A DNA stretch of 64,000 nucleotides from Planctomyces sp. (lineage in GTDB: Bacteria > Planctomycetota > Planctomycetia > Planctomycetales > Planctomycetaceae), in NCBI GenBank assembly GCA_019636235.1, contig JAHBXW010000001.1:372001-436000 (forward strand), given 5' to 3'. This document shows positions 1 through 9,962 of the stretch, one piece after another. The notes beneath the pieces were generated by a model. That model had not been told where the DNA came from, did no database searches, and was given only the letters and a program-made list of their open reading frames with translations. Numbering within the stretch: position 1 is the stretch's first letter; every line of letters starts with the position of its first letter. The position numbers and the translations under genes are program-made.

Positions 1-283
1 GCGCAGCTCCCGTCGCGATCTTGTCGACGCGCGCATCGCCCTCCGCGCAGCGCGCCAAGCAGCGTGCCGCGGGTCGGCCAGCGAGCGCATTTCGGGGAGC
101 GGCGTCGGCGTTCGAATCCGGACATGAAGGCTCTGCTCCGCTGATGGGAATCGGGGCCGTCAGGCTGGTCCGCCAGCCGGACGTTTGCGACCCCGTGGAA
201 ATGTGATACGAACCCCTCCGAGGAGCGGCAAGCGCTCCGCCGGCGGCGATCGACCGCTCGGCTCAGAGGTCGTTGAGGACACG
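1..283. other. Leading region without a supported gene
   Basis: No convincing coding region, RNA gene or terminator was found here. Short open frames exist on both strands but show no recognisable family, no good ribosome binding site and no membrane or signal features. The last part is the leader of tyrS and holds its GAGG ribosome binding site at about 275-278. It may also contain the end or upstream region of a gene lying before the window. Confidence 0.5.
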
Positions 284-1510
284 ATGGCATTTCTCCCTGT
301 CGCCGAACAGCTCGCGGTCATCCGCCGCGGCGTCGAGAAGATCGTTCCCGAGCAGGAACTGGAGCAGCGGCTCGAGAGTTCCCGCGCCTCCGGCGTGCCG
401 CTGCGGGTCAAGTACGGCATCGATCCGACCGGCATCGACGTCCACCTGGGGCACACGGTCCCGCTTCGAAAGCTGCGCCAGTTCCAGGATCTGGGCCATC
501 AGGCGGTGATCATCATCGGAAATGCGACGGCCCTCGTCGGCGACCCCAGCGGCCGGGACCAGGCCCGCAGCAGGAAACTGACGCCGGAGGACGTCGAGCG
601 GAACGCCCGCGACTACCTGGCGCAGGTCGGACGCGTCGTGGACCTTGACCGGGCCGAGGTCCACCGCAATGCGAACTGGTTCGGCCCGATGGCGTTCACC
701 GACCTTTTGTCGCTGTGCGGCAAAGTGACGGTCGCCCAGCTTCTGACCCGGGACGACTTCTCGAAGCGGATGGCCGCCGGCACGCCGATCTTTCTGCACG
801 AGTGCCTGTACCCGGTGATGCAGGCCTGGGACTCGGTGATGATCCGATCGGACATTGAACTCGGCGGAACGGAACAGCTCTACAGCTTCATGCTGGCCCG
901 CGACCTTCAGCGGACGCAGGGGCTGCCGGAACAGATTGGCGTCATGTCGCCGATCCTTGTCGGGCTGGACGGCGTTCGCCGGATGGGCAAGAGCCTGGGC
1001 AATTACATCGGCGTCGCCGAGCCGGCCTACGACATGATGAAGAAGTTCATGCAGCTCCCGGACGACTGCATGCGGATGTATTTCGAGTTGTTGACGACGG
1101 CGCCGCTCGACGACGTGGGCCGGCTGCTGGGCGGGCATCCGAAACAGGCCAAGCTGACGCTGGCGAAGACGGTGATTGACGAATACCACGGCGCGGGCGC
1201 TGGCGACGAGGCGGCCGCGCGCTGGCAGCGGGAGATCGGGGAAGGGGCGCTGCCCGAGGACATTCCCATCGCGACGATTCCGGCCTCCGCCGTGCAGGAT
1301 GGACACATCTCCGCGGCGCAGTTGCTGAAACTCGCGGGGCTGTGCGCGTCGACGAGCGACGCCCGTCGTGCGATCCAGCAGGGAGGCGCCTACATCGGCG
1401 ACGACAAACGGGCGATCGCCAGCCACGACGAGGCGATCCCCGTTTCCAGCGGCATGTTGATCCGCGTCGGAAAAAAACGCATCTGCCGGCTGGAGATCGG
1501 CGGCGGCTGA
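284..1510 (+). CDS. tyrS: Tyrosine--tRNA ligase
   Basis: A 408-residue class I aminoacyl-tRNA synthetase that charges tRNA-Tyr in the cytoplasm. The HIGH-type motif is HLGH at residues 54-57, inside GIDPTGIDVHLGH. The KMSKS-type loop is RMGKS near residue 234, followed by LGNY. The last 65 residues look like the S4-type RNA-binding domain that bacterial TyrRS uses to hold its tRNA. The frame is open from 185, but ATG at 284 has GAGG five bases upstream and gives the usual family N-terminus and length. It is the first of a run of plus-strand genes; folC follows after about 120 bases without a clear terminator. Confidence 0.95.
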   Translation: MAFLPVAEQLAVIRRGVEKIVPEQELEQRLESSRASGVPLRVKYGIDPTGIDVHLGHTVPLRKLRQFQDLGHQAVIIIGNATALVGDPSGRDQARSRKLTPEDVERNARDYLAQVGRVVDLDRAEVHRNANWFGPMAFTDLLSLCGKVTVAQLLTRDDFSKRMAAGTPIFLHECLYPVMQAWDSVMIRSDIELGGTEQLYSFMLARDLQRTQGLPEQIGVMSPILVGLDGVRRMGKSLGNYIGVAEPAYDMMKKFMQLPDDCMRMYFELLTTAPLDDVGRLLGGHPKQAKLTLAKTVIDEYHGAGAGDEAAARWQREIGEGALPEDIPIATIPASAVQDGHISAAQLLKLAGLCASTSDARRAIQQGGAYIGDDKRAIASHDEAIPVSSGMLIRVGKKRICRLEIGGG

Positions 1511-1629
1511 ATCCGTTTGAAGATGCCGGAATTGGTCGCGCGGCGTTGCTGGCGGGCGCAGCCGGCGGGTCTTAGAGTCCAGTTCGAAGCCTGCCGGCCG
1601 CCGGGCCGCCCTGTTGTCCGCCGTGTTCG

Positions 1630-3036
1630 ATGTCTCCTCCGCGCGTGTCCTCGCCGAACGATGCCGTTGCCGACGCTGCGTCCGGCGGCGGGCTGTCTCC
1701 CGCCCTGACCTGGCTGTTCGGGCGCTTGAATTACGAGCGGGCGCCGCACGATTCCTACACCGTCGAGGACTTTCGGCTGGGGCGCATGCAGCGTCTGCTG
1801 GAACTGCTGGGGGATCCGCAGCACGCGTTGCCTGCGGCGCACATCGCGGGGACCAAGGGGAAGGGATCGACGGCCGCCATGCTGGCCGCGATGCTCGAGG
1901 CTGCGGGGTTGCGCGTCGGTCTGTTCACGTCGCCGCACCTGACGCACTATGAGGAGCGGATGACGGTCAACGGCCGCCGGCCCGACGCCGCTGATCTGGA
2001 CCGGCTGATCCAGCGGCTGCGCCCCGCTGTCGAGCGCATGGACCGGGAGCGCGCCGAAGAAGACGGGCCGACGTTCTTTGAACTGACGACGGCGCTGGGC
2101 TGGCTGTACTTCGCCGAGCAGGCGGCCGACATCGTCGTCCTCGAAGTCGGCCTGGGCGGACGGCTGGATTCGACAAACCTCTGCCGACCTGAATGCTGCA
2201 TCATCACCAGCATCAGCCGGGACCACACGCGGCTGCTGGGCGAGACGCTGCCGCAGATCGCGCGAGAGAAAGCGGGGATCTGCAAGCCGGGCGTGCCCGT
2301 GATCTCAGGGGTCGAAGCCGATGCGCCGGCTGCCGTCATCCGCGAAGCCTCTGAGGCCTGCGGATCGCCGCTGCTCGAACTTGGTCGCGATGTCCGGATC
2401 GTTGGCGAACAGCCGGGTTCGCCATCCGACGCCCTGCCTCGCCTGCGCGTCGACGTCGCGACTCCCTGGCGGACGCATGCACAACTCGATTGTCCCCTGC
2501 CCGGACGGCATCAGGCGCGAAATCTCGCGCTGGCCGTCGCGGCCTTCGATCAATTGGCGGCGCGGTGGCGGGCGCTTCCGGAAGGGGCTGTCGCCCGGGG
2601 CCTGGCCGCAGCGCGCTGGCCGCTGCGAATTCAGCAGTTCTCCGCGCGTCCCCGCATCCTGATCGATGCGGCGCACAATGACGCCTCGATCGAGGCGCTG
2701 TGCGAGACGCTGGCCGGACTGCCGGACCAGCGGCGAATCGCGGTGTTCGGGACGTCCCGCGACAAGGACGCCGCGGCGATGCTGACCATCCTCGCCCGGC
2801 ATTTCGATGACATCGTGCTGACGCGCTATATGCACAACCCGCGGGCCCTGCCCGTCGATCAACTGGAGGCCCTCGCCCGACCGCTGGCGGACCGGCGACT
2901 GCATGTCGCGGCCGACCCCGCGTCGGCGCTGCAGGCGGCCCGTGCGCTGGCCGGCGCTGAGGACCTGATCTGCGTCACCGGATCCCTGTTCCTGGCCGCG
3001 GAAGCCCAGCGCCTGATGGAGCCGCCCTCGACATGA
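1630..3036 (+). CDS. folC: Bifunctional folylpolyglutamate synthase/dihydrofolate synthase
   Basis: A 468-residue Mur-ligase-family enzyme that ligates glutamate to dihydropteroate and to folates using ATP. The P-loop GTKGKGS is near residues 73-80 and is followed by the family block FTSPHLTHYEERMTVNGR. A second conserved block, VLEVGLGGRLDSTNL, lies near residue 178. The C-terminal domain has the IDAAHNDASIEAL motif, equivalent to DGAHNP in other FolC proteins. The stop codon overlaps the histidine kinase start in an ATGA, so the two are probably co-translated, although a folate enzyme and a Pho-type sensor have no obvious functional link. No strong ribosome binding site is visible before ATG 1630. 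Confidence 0.93.
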   Translation: MSPPRVSSPNDAVADAASGGGLSPALTWLFGRLNYERAPHDSYTVEDFRLGRMQRLLELLGDPQHALPAAHIAGTKGKGSTAAMLAAMLEAAGLRVGLFTSPHLTHYEERMTVNGRRPDAADLDRLIQRLRPAVERMDRERAEEDGPTFFELTTALGWLYFAEQAADIVVLEVGLGGRLDSTNLCRPECCIITSISRDHTRLLGETLPQIAREKAGICKPGVPVISGVEADAPAAVIREASEACGSPLLELGRDVRIVGEQPGSPSDALPRLRVDVATPWRTHAQLDCPLPGRHQARNLALAVAAFDQLAARWRALPEGAVARGLAAARWPLRIQQFSARPRILIDAAHNDASIEALCETLAGLPDQRRIAVFGTSRDKDAAAMLTILARHFDDIVLTRYMHNPRALPVDQLEALARPLADRRLHVAADPASALQAARALAGAEDLICVTGSLFLAAEAQRLMEPPST

Positions 3037-4325
3037 GCCGATCGCGGCTGCGAATGTGTGCGGTCGTCATGCTGGCCGCCGTTGCGTCCGCCCTGGCGGC
3101 GCTGGCGATCGTCCCGATGACGGTCGGACAGGCCGCGGTGCTGGTGCTGGCGGCGGTGGGAGTCGGTGGAATGCTGTCGGGCGCCGCGTCGTGGGTCGTA
3201 GCCGAGTCGCCGCCAGCCGCGCGGACTCCCCTGCCCGCCCCCGAGCGGCCCCGGGCTCCCGCGTCTGAACTGCTCGAGGGCATCCTGGGCGCCATGTTCG
3301 ATGGCGTGCTCGTCGTCGACGAGGCGCAGCACCTCCTGTTCATCAATCGTTCCGCCCGCGATCTGCTGGAAGTCGGCTCGCGGGCGGTCGTGGGGCGACT
3401 GTTGTCCGAAGTGTCGCGATCCTCGCCGCTGCAGTCAGTGATCGAACAGGCGCTCAATACGGGACAGCAGCAGCAAGCCGAGTTCGTCCTGCTCCGCCAA
3501 CGGCTGACGCTGCATGTTTCCGCCGGAACGTTGAACCTGGACTCGACGCGGGGCGTGCTGGTCGTCCTGCATGACGTCACCGAGCTGCGGCGACTGGAGC
3601 GGATGCGTCGCGAGTTCGTGTCCAACGTGTCGCACGAACTGAAGACGCCGCTGACGTCGATCCAGGCTTACGCGGACACGCTTCTCGATGCGGGGGGGCT
3701 GGACGACCCGCAACACAACCGGATGTTCGTGCAGCGGATCGCCGAGCAGGCCGAGAGGCTGCGGACGCTGATACTCGATTTGCTGCGGCTGGCGCGGATC
3801 GAGTCGGACGACGTGGCCTTCGAGATCGACGAGGTGGATGCGACGGCCCTGATTCGGGACTGCCTCGAGGACCGGACGACGATGGCGGCCGCGAAGTCGC
3901 TGACGCTGATGGCCGACTGCCCCGCGGAGCCGGTGCTGGTGGACGCTGAGGGCGAGGGATTGCGGACGATTCTGGACAATCTCGTCGACAACGCGATTCA
4001 TTACACGCTTGAAGGGGGGCGGGTGACGGTCTCCTGCCGGACGGAGGGAGACGAGGTGTGCCTGGAGGTCGCCGACACGGGCGTTGGGATTCCGAAGGAG
4101 CACCAGGAGCGGGTGTTCGAACGGTTCTATCGGGTTGACCGGGCGCGATCGCGGCTGGTCGGCGGCACGGGCCTGGGTCTGGCGATCGTCAAGCACCTGA
4201 CGCAGGCGTTTCAGGGACGGCTGGAGCTGGAGAGCGAACTGGGCAGCGGCAGCCGGTTCCGAATCTGGCTTCCGGCCACGCGGCGTCCGGCGTCGGGCGC
4301 CCCCACGATTGGCGACGCAACCTGA
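3033..4325 (+). CDS. phoR: Membrane sensor histidine kinase, PhoR-like
   Basis: A 430-residue kinase. Two hydrophobic segments occupy roughly residues 5-60 with little between them, so there is almost no periplasmic domain, as in PhoR. A PAS-like region (about 80-185) follows, then HisKA with phospho-acceptor His near residue 201 in NVSHELKTPL. The N box (LDNLVDNAIHYT) lies near 315, with G1 (VADTGVGIP) and G2 (GGTGLGLAIVKH) motifs after it. It sits immediately upstream of pstSCAB-phoU and its probable partner regulator, which supports the phosphate-sensing role. The partner gene lies at the far end of the module rather than next door. Overlaps folC by 4 bases. Confidence 0.88.
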   Translation: MSRSRLRMCAVVMLAAVASALAALAIVPMTVGQAAVLVLAAVGVGGMLSGAASWVVAESPPAARTPLPAPERPRAPASELLEGILGAMFDGVLVVDEAQHLLFINRSARDLLEVGSRAVVGRLLSEVSRSSPLQSVIEQALNTGQQQQAEFVLLRQRLTLHVSAGTLNLDSTRGVLVVLHDVTELRRLERMRREFVSNVSHELKTPLTSIQAYADTLLDAGGLDDPQHNRMFVQRIAEQAERLRTLILDLLRLARIESDDVAFEIDEVDATALIRDCLEDRTTMAAAKSLTLMADCPAEPVLVDAEGEGLRTILDNLVDNAIHYTLEGGRVTVSCRTEGDEVCLEVADTGVGIPKEHQERVFERFYRVDRARSRLVGGTGLGLAIVKHLTQAFQGRLELESELGSGSRFRIWLPATRRPASGAPTIGDAT

Positions 4326-4339
4326 TGCGAATTCAGAAC

Positions 4340-4394
4340 TTCACGACTTCTTAACAATCGGTCCGTTTACATCTTAACAATTCCGGAATAGCGT
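4340..4394 (+). promoter_or_regulatory. Candidate Pho-box repeats and promoter of pstS
   Basis: Two identical CTTAACAAT copies lie at 4350-4358 and 4373-4381, 23 bases apart. A related TTTACA sits between them at 4366-4371, and TTCACG lies exactly 11 bases before the first TTAACA. A -10-like TAGCGT follows at 4389-4394. PhoB/PhoP-type regulators bind direct repeats with about 11-base spacing, overlapping or replacing the -35. The position upstream of pstS fits, but the exact consensus in planctomycetes is not known to me. Confidence 0.5.
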
Positions 4395-4480
4395 CCGTCT
4401 GCACGGCAAGCGGGAAGCCCCGCCAGCCGGCCCTGCCCCGCCCCCATGCGAGCGGGTTCTCCATCCGGACAGTTTCCAAC

Positions 4481-5494
4481 ATGTCGCGCCCCACTCCCCG
4501 CCTGTTCTTTCGCTCTGTCCTTGCCACGGGGCTGGCGGTCCTGCTCCTGGGGTGCCCCGGCTGCACCATCAAGACCAGCGACCCCTCCGGCAGCTCCGCT
4601 TCCGGTACAGGCGGCGGCTCCGCGGCGCTGTCCGGCGAAATTGTCATCGACGGATCAAGCACGGTCCTGCCGATCTCGGCCGCCGTCTCGGAGGAGTTCA
4701 ACGAACTCCATCCGCGGGTCCGCGTGCCCGTCGGCGCTTCGGGCACATCCAGCGGGTTCAAACGGCTGATCGAAGGCACGATCGACATCGCCGACGCGTC
4801 CCGGCCGATCTCCCAATCCGAACAGGACCAGTTGAACGCCAAGGGGATCGAGTACCTCGAGCTGCAGGTCGCTCTCGACGGCCTGACGGTCGCCGTCAAC
4901 AAAGAGAACGCCTGGTGTTCGGCGCTGACGGTGAATCAGCTCCGGGAACTTTGGAACAAGGACAGCACAGTCAAACGCTGGAAGGATCTCGATCCGAGCT
5001 GGCCGGACGCGCCCATCAAGCTGTTTGGCGCCGGGACGAACTCGGGGACATTCGACTACTTCACCGAAGCTGTCACCGGCACGAAGGGCAACAGCCGGTC
5101 GGACTACACGCAAAGCGAGGATGACAACACGCTGGTGGCCGACGTCGTCTCGGACAAGTACTCGCTGGGATACTTCGGCTATTCGTACTACGAGGAGAAT
5201 CGCGACAAGCTGAAGGTGGTCTCGATCGCGCCGGGAGACGACCTTTCCGCAGCGGTCGAGCCGACGCGGGAATCCGTCGAGAACGGAACGTACGCCCCTC
5301 TGTCGCGTCCGCTGTATCTGTATGTCGCCCGCAAGGCGCTCGATCGGCCTGAGGTCGTGCAGTTCCTGAACTTCTACCTTTCGGAAGAGGGTCAGGCGCT
5401 GGTGCCGCAGGCGCACTGCATCCGGCTGAACGCCGAGCAGCTTCGAGAAAGCCGGGCGAAACTGGCCGCGGCGGCGCCCTCCGCCCTTCGCTGA
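4481..5494 (+). CDS. pstS: Phosphate ABC transporter, phosphate-binding lipoprotein PstS
   Basis: A 337-residue substrate-binding protein. The N-terminus is a lipoprotein signal (hydrophobic stretch ending LLLGC, with a second Cys shortly after), so it should be membrane-anchored outside the cytoplasm. The mature part begins with IVIDGSSTVLPIS and continues with GASGTSSGFKRL, DIADASRP, and later GAGTNSGTFDYF, all typical phosphate-contacting blocks of PstS. It heads pstSCAB-phoU and is preceded by Pho-box-like repeats, so phosphate-starvation induction is likely. A short Gly/Ser-rich linker follows the lipid-anchor cysteine. Confidence 0.95.
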   Translation: MSRPTPRLFFRSVLATGLAVLLLGCPGCTIKTSDPSGSSASGTGGGSAALSGEIVIDGSSTVLPISAAVSEEFNELHPRVRVPVGASGTSSGFKRLIEGTIDIADASRPISQSEQDQLNAKGIEYLELQVALDGLTVAVNKENAWCSALTVNQLRELWNKDSTVKRWKDLDPSWPDAPIKLFGAGTNSGTFDYFTEAVTGTKGNSRSDYTQSEDDNTLVADVVSDKYSLGYFGYSYYEENRDKLKVVSIAPGDDLSAAVEPTRESVENGTYAPLSRPLYLYVARKALDRPEVVQFLNFYLSEEGQALVPQAHCIRLNAEQLRESRAKLAAAAPSALR

Positions 5495-5522
5495 GCATCG
5501 CCCCTGACTCCCCCGCCGGACC

Positions 5523-6509
5523 GTGAACAGCCGCTCGCCCGCATCGCCGCCCACCGACCCCGCGCGGGACCTCGCGCGGCGGCTGACGTTGTCGCGCATC
5601 GGCGAATCGATCGTTCAGTCGCTGCTGTTCCTGTGCGCCTTCGCCTCGATCCTGACGACCGTCGGGATTGTGTACGTCCTGGTTTCGGAGACGTTCGTAT
5701 CCGCCAATCCGAGTGATCCGGCGTTTTTCCAGCGCGTGTCGTTTGTGGAGTTTCTGACGTCGACGCGGTGGTCGCCGAATTTCGCCGACAAGCACTTCGG
5801 CATCCTGCCGCTGCTGACGAGTTCGCTGATGATCACCGGAATCGCTGCGCTGGTCGGCATGCCGATCGGCATTCTGAGTGCGGTGTACCTCAGCGAGTAC
5901 GCCCGCCCGCGGACCCGGGCCTGGGTCAAGCCGGCCCTGGAAGTCCTGGCCGGCGTGCCGACCGTCGTGTACGGCTACTTCGGCGTGACGTTCGTGACGC
6001 CCTTCATTCTGCGGCCCGTGTTCGGGGGGCTGTTCGGGATGGATGTGGCCGGACGGAACCTGCTGAGCGCCGGCATCGTCGTGGGCATCATGCTGATCCC
6101 GATGGTCTGCTCGCTTAGCGAGGACGCGCTGCGGGCCGTGCCGCGAAGCCTGCGTGAGGCCGGCTACGCGCTGGGATCCACGAAGTATGATGTCTCGGTG
6201 CGGGTCGTTCTGCCCGCGGCGTTCTCCGGAATCGTGGCGTCGTTCCTGCTGGCCCTGTCCCGGGCGATCGGCGAGACCATGGCGGTGGCGATCGCCGGGG
6301 GCAACAGCCCCGTCCTGACGCTGAACCCCCTGCAGAGCGGACAGACGATGACCAGTTTCATCGTCAGCATGGCCATGGGCGATACGCCGATCGGGACGAT
6401 CGAATACAAAAGTCTGTACGCGGTGGCGTTCTGGCTGTTCCTGGTGACGCTCATCATGAACGTCATTTCGCAATCGGTGATGCGCCGCTACCGGGAGGTC
6501 TACCAGTGA
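5523..6509 (+). CDS. pstC: Phosphate ABC transporter permease PstC
   Basis: A 328-residue inner-membrane permease with about six hydrophobic segments. The binding-protein-dependent transport motif is seen as [19 protein letters not shown], followed by [17 protein letters not shown], which is typical of PstC. The start is GTG at 5523, 28 bases after pstS. The stop overlaps the GTG start of pstA by 4 bases, so translation is probably coupled. It forms the membrane channel with PstA. Confidence 0.94.
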   Translation: MNSRSPASPPTDPARDLARRLTLSRIGESIVQSLLFLCAFASILTTVGIVYVLVSETFVSANPSDPAFFQRVSFVEFLTSTRWSPNFADKHFGILPLLTSSLMITGIAALVGMPIGILSAVYLSEYARPRTRAWVKPALEVLAGVPTVVYGYFGVTFVTPFILRPVFGGLFGMDVAGRNLLSAGIVVGIMLIPMVCSLSEDALRAVPRSLREAGYALGSTKYDVSVRVVLPAAFSGIVASFLLALSRAIGETMAVAIAGGNSPVLTLNPLQSGQTMTSFIVSMAMGDTPIGTIEYKSLYAVAFWLFLVTLIMNVISQSVMRRYREVYQ

Positions 6510-7528
6510 CGTCCTCCCCTCCCCCGCGGCTGTTGTCCACGCTGCCGCAGCGGCACAGCGAAGGCTGGGTGTTCGCGGCGGCCTGCCGCGCTGCGGCCTG
6601 GTCGAGCTTCGGATTCCTGACGCTGATCATCGGGGCGATCCTGTTCAACGCCTGGGGCCTCGTCGACTGGCGATTCCTGACGAGCTATGACTCGCGGTTT
6701 CCGGAGAAGGCGGGGGTGCTGGCCGGCCTGCTCGGCTCCTTCTGGGTGATCCTGCTGACGGGGCTGTTTTCGGTGCCGATCGGCGTGGGAGCGGCGATCT
6801 TCCTCGAGGAGTATTCGTCGGACACCTGGCTGACACGGATCATCCGGACGAACCTGGCGAACCTGGCCGGCGTGCCGTCGGTGGTCTACGGGATGCTGGG
6901 GCTGACCGTGTTCGTGCGGATGTTCGGCATGTTCGACCGCAACGGCCTGGTGCATCGTCTGACGGGACACGACGTGGAGGCGATCGAGCTGCTGGGGCTG
7001 GAGATTCCCCTGCCCTTCAATCGCTCGGTGATCGCCGGCGCGCTGACGCTGACGCTGTTGATCCTGCCGACGATCATCGTGGCGTCGCAGGAGGCGTTGC
7101 GGGCCGTTCCGCCGTCGATCCGGCATGCGGCGCTGGCCCTGGGGGCGACGCGCTGGCAGATGATCCGCGGGCAGGTGCTGCCGGCCTCGGTGCCGGGGAT
7201 CGTGACGGGCGTGATTCTGGCGATTTCCCGGGCGATCGGCGAAACGGCGCCGCTGATTGTGGTGGGGGCGACAACGTTCGTGCTGTTCTCCCCGGGGGGG
7301 ATCGACTCGCCCGCGAAGGTTCTGGAGGACCCCGCGGCCTTGGCGCGCGTGCCGTTCGATCGGTTCACGGCGCTGCCCATTCAGGTGTATTACTGGGTGG
7401 AGAAGCCGCAGGTGGACTTCCAGCGGCTGGCGTCCGCGGCGATCGTGGTGCTGCTGGGACTGCTGCTGGCGCTGAACGGACTGGCGCTGTTCATTCGCTT
7501 CCGGTATCAGAAGAACCTGAAATGGTGA
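6506..7528 (+). CDS. pstA: Phosphate ABC transporter permease PstA
   Basis: A 340-residue permease partner of PstC with about six hydrophobic segments. The EAA-loop region reads [20 protein letters not shown] and is followed by [16 protein letters not shown]. It starts at a GTG overlapping the pstC stop by 4 bases and overlaps pstB by 7 bases, so the three are one translational unit. It is somewhat longer than typical PstA because of an N-terminal extension before the first membrane segment. Confidence 0.94.
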   Translation: MTSSPPPRLLSTLPQRHSEGWVFAAACRAAAWSSFGFLTLIIGAILFNAWGLVDWRFLTSYDSRFPEKAGVLAGLLGSFWVILLTGLFSVPIGVGAAIFLEEYSSDTWLTRIIRTNLANLAGVPSVVYGMLGLTVFVRMFGMFDRNGLVHRLTGHDVEAIELLGLEIPLPFNRSVIAGALTLTLLILPTIIVASQEALRAVPPSIRHAALALGATRWQMIRGQVLPASVPGIVTGVILAISRAIGETAPLIVVGATTFVLFSPGGIDSPAKVLEDPAALARVPFDRFTALPIQVYYWVEKPQVDFQRLASAAIVVLLGLLLALNGLALFIRFRYQKNLKW

Positions 7529-8406
7529 CGACCCCGAAACCGATGTCGGCATCGTCACGGGAAGTCGCCGGATCCGGCGGACGAGGTGTGATGCCCCCGA
7601 ATTTCACCGATGTCGTGAAAGACCGCCAGCCGGACGGGGATGCCGTCGTGCGGGCCGTCAAGATGCAGACTCGCGGACTGAACTTCTTCTACGGAGCCAG
7701 TCAGGCGCTGTACGACATCTCGCTGACGATGCCGGAACGCTCGGTGACGGCGTTCATCGGCCCTTCCGGGTGCGGCAAGAGCACGTTCCTGCGGACGCTG
7801 AACCGCATGAACGACATCATCGAGGGGACGCGGATCGCGGGCGAGGTGCTGCTTGAAGGCACGGACATTTACGGTCCGCAGATCGACGTGGTTTCGCTGC
7901 GGAAGCGGATCGGCATGGTGTTTCAGAAGTCGACTCCGTTCCCGAAGTCGATCTTCGACAACATCGCCTACGGCCCCCGCGTGGGCGGGCTGCGGGATCG
8001 CGCCCGGCTGGCGGAAATCGTCGAGACCTGCCTGCGGCGCTCCGCCCTGTGGGAAGAGGTCAAAGACCGTCTCGCCGACTCGGCCATGGCGTTGTCCGGC
8101 GGCCAGCAGCAGCGGCTGTGCATCGCCCGGGCTCTGGCCACCAACCCGGACGTCCTGCTGATGGACGAGCCGGCCTCCGCGCTGGACCCCGCCAGCACCT
8201 CGCGAATCGAAGACCTGATCTTCGAGCTCAAGGAGAACTACACGATCGTCATCGTGACCCACAACATGCAGCAGGCCGCGCGCGTCAGCGACACCACAGC
8301 GTTCTTCTACCAGGGGCGGCTGATCGAGGTCGGCCCGACGCGCGAATTGTTCACCAAGCCCACCGAGAAACAGACCGAAGACTACATCACCGGCCGGTTC
8401 GGCTGA
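7522..8406 (+). CDS. pstB: Phosphate ABC transporter ATP-binding protein PstB
   Basis: A 294-residue ABC ATPase that powers PstSCA. Walker A is GPSGCGKST near residue 86. PstB-specific blocks LRTLNRMND and [13 protein letters not shown] follow, then the signature [15 protein letters not shown] and Walker [14 protein letters not shown]. The C-terminal [12 protein letters not shown] region is also typical. Compared with the usual length of about 255 residues there is an extra N-terminal stretch of roughly 40 residues; a start further in is possible, but the overlap with pstA favours ATG 7522. Confidence 0.95.
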   Translation: MVTTPKPMSASSREVAGSGGRGVMPPNFTDVVKDRQPDGDAVVRAVKMQTRGLNFFYGASQALYDISLTMPERSVTAFIGPSGCGKSTFLRTLNRMNDIIEGTRIAGEVLLEGTDIYGPQIDVVSLRKRIGMVFQKSTPFPKSIFDNIAYGPRVGGLRDRARLAEIVETCLRRSALWEEVKDRLADSAMALSGGQQQRLCIARALATNPDVLLMDEPASALDPASTSRIEDLIFELKENYTIVIVTHNMQQAARVSDTTAFFYQGRLIEVGPTRELFTKPTEKQTEDYITGRFG

Positions 8407-8450
8407 TCGTCGAGCGCCCTGAACCCGCCCCGCGTTTCGGAACCCCTGAC

Positions 8451-9128
8451 ATGTCCGTCCATCTGCAACTAGACCTCCACGAGCTGCACAAAGACCTGCT
8501 GTCGATGTGCGCCTCGGTCGAAGACATGATCCACCGCGCGGTCGATCAGCTGGGGGAGCCCAACCTGGACGACACGCGCCGGCTGATCACCGAGGACACC
8601 GACATCGACCGCTGGGATGTGCGGATCGAAGAAAGCTGCCTGAAGATCCTGGCGCTGCACCAGCCCGTCGCCATCGACCTGCGGCGGATCACGACGGTGC
8701 TGAAGATTTCCGGCGAGCTGGAGCGCGTGGCGGACCTGGCGGTGAACATCGCCGAGCGGTCAGCAGGGCTCCTGGACGGTCCCTCGGTGACGGTGCCCGA
8801 CAAGCTCAAGGACATGGCGGCCCGCGCGGTCGACATGCTGCACCGCAGCATCGACGCCTATGTGGAGCTGGACAGCCAGAAGGCGCGGCAGGTGTGCTCG
8901 GAAGACGATTCGATCGACGACTCCAACCGGTCGTTGATCGAGGAGCTGATCCGCTACATGCACCGGGAGCCGGACCGGCTCGATTCGCTGCTGCACCTGT
9001 TCTCGGCGGTGCGGCAGGTGGAGCGCGTGGCCGACCATGCGACGAACATCGCCGAGGATGTCGTATATCTCGTCGAGGGCCGGATCATCCGGCATGCCAA
9101 GAAGCTTGAGCGCCGCGAGAAATCCTGA
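8451..9128 (+). CDS. phoU: Phosphate-signalling accessory protein PhoU
   Basis: A 225-residue all-helical protein with two tandem PhoU repeats. Both carry the metal-cluster-type motif: ELERVADLAVNIAE in the first and QVERVADHATNIAEDVVY in the second. PhoU connects Pst transporter activity to PhoR and restrains the response when phosphate is plentiful. The frame stays open far upstream into pstB, but ATG 8451 (MSVHLQLDLHEL) gives the normal family N-terminus and lies 44 bases after pstB. Confidence 0.94.
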   Translation: MSVHLQLDLHELHKDLLSMCASVEDMIHRAVDQLGEPNLDDTRRLITEDTDIDRWDVRIEESCLKILALHQPVAIDLRRITTVLKISGELERVADLAVNIAERSAGLLDGPSVTVPDKLKDMAARAVDMLHRSIDAYVELDSQKARQVCSEDDSIDDSNRSLIEELIRYMHREPDRLDSLLHLFSAVRQVERVADHATNIAEDVVYLVEGRIIRHAKKLERREKS

Positions 9129-9227
9129 ACCGGAGCATCGGAACCGTACTCCATGAATGCCGCCGTCCTTCGTCCCGCGGGGCCCTTGGCCCGGCAGGAC
9201 CGCGTTGACCAGCGAGTCTCTGAGGCC

Positions 9228-9920
9228 ATGTCGAAGCCCCGGATTTTGATCGTCGACGACGAGCCCGCGATTGCGGATGTCCTCGTCTACAACTTCGCGA
9301 AGGAGAACTTCGAGGTCGAGACGGCGGCCGACGGCCGCACGGCGCTCGCCAGGGCCGCGACATTCCTGCCCGACCTCGTGATCCTGGACCTGATGCTGCC
9401 CGTCATGGACGGTCTGCAGGTCTGCCGCCAGTTGCGGGCCGAAACGAAGACGAAGAACGTCCGCATCCTGATGCTCACCGCCAAGGGGGACGAGACCGAC
9501 GAAATCGTCGGGTTCAACCTGGGCGCCGACGACTACGTCGCCAAGCCGTTCCGCATCAAACCGCTCATCGAGCGGGTCAAGGCGCTCCTCAGGAGGCCGA
9601 CGGCGGAAGAGGACTCCGTCGATTCCGTGGAAATCGACGGACTGTCGATCGACCGGATCAAGCATGTCGCCCTTCTCGACGGACGTGAATTGCTGCTGAC
9701 GCCCACCGAGTTCCGGCTGCTGTGGACGCTGGCCCGTCAGCCGGGACGCACGTTCACCCGCAATGAACTTCTCGACTGCTGTCGCGGAGAGGATGCGAAC
9801 TCGATGGAGCGGACGATCGACGTCCACATTCGGGCGCTGCGGAAGAAGCTGGACCGCCTCGCGGGCGCCATCGAGACCGTGCGGGGCGTCGGATACCGCT
9901 ACCACGAAGGGGGCGAGTGA
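9228..9920 (+). CDS. phoB: OmpR/PhoB-family response regulator
   Basis: A 230-residue regulator. The receiver domain (about 1-120) has the acidic pair in ILIVDDEP, the phospho-acceptor in LVILDLMLP and the conserved Lys in DDYVAKPF. A winged-helix DNA-binding domain (about 130-230) contains LTPTEFRLLWTLARQPG and ends with VRGVGYRY. Placement at the end of the pst-phoU module and a PhoR-like kinase upstream suggest it is the phosphate regulator. ATG 9228 matches the receiver start; an in-frame ATG at 9153 would add 25 poorly conserved residues. Confidence 0.88.
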   Translation: MSKPRILIVDDEPAIADVLVYNFAKENFEVETAADGRTALARAATFLPDLVILDLMLPVMDGLQVCRQLRAETKTKNVRILMLTAKGDETDEIVGFNLGADDYVAKPFRIKPLIERVKALLRRPTAEEDSVDSVEIDGLSIDRIKHVALLDGRELLLTPTEFRLLWTLARQPGRTFTRNELLDCCRGEDANSMERTIDVHIRALRKKLDRLAGAIETVRGVGYRYHEGGE

Positions 9921-9962
9921 GCACGGCGGCCGCCGCCCCCCACAAGCTGATTCCTCAACGGA

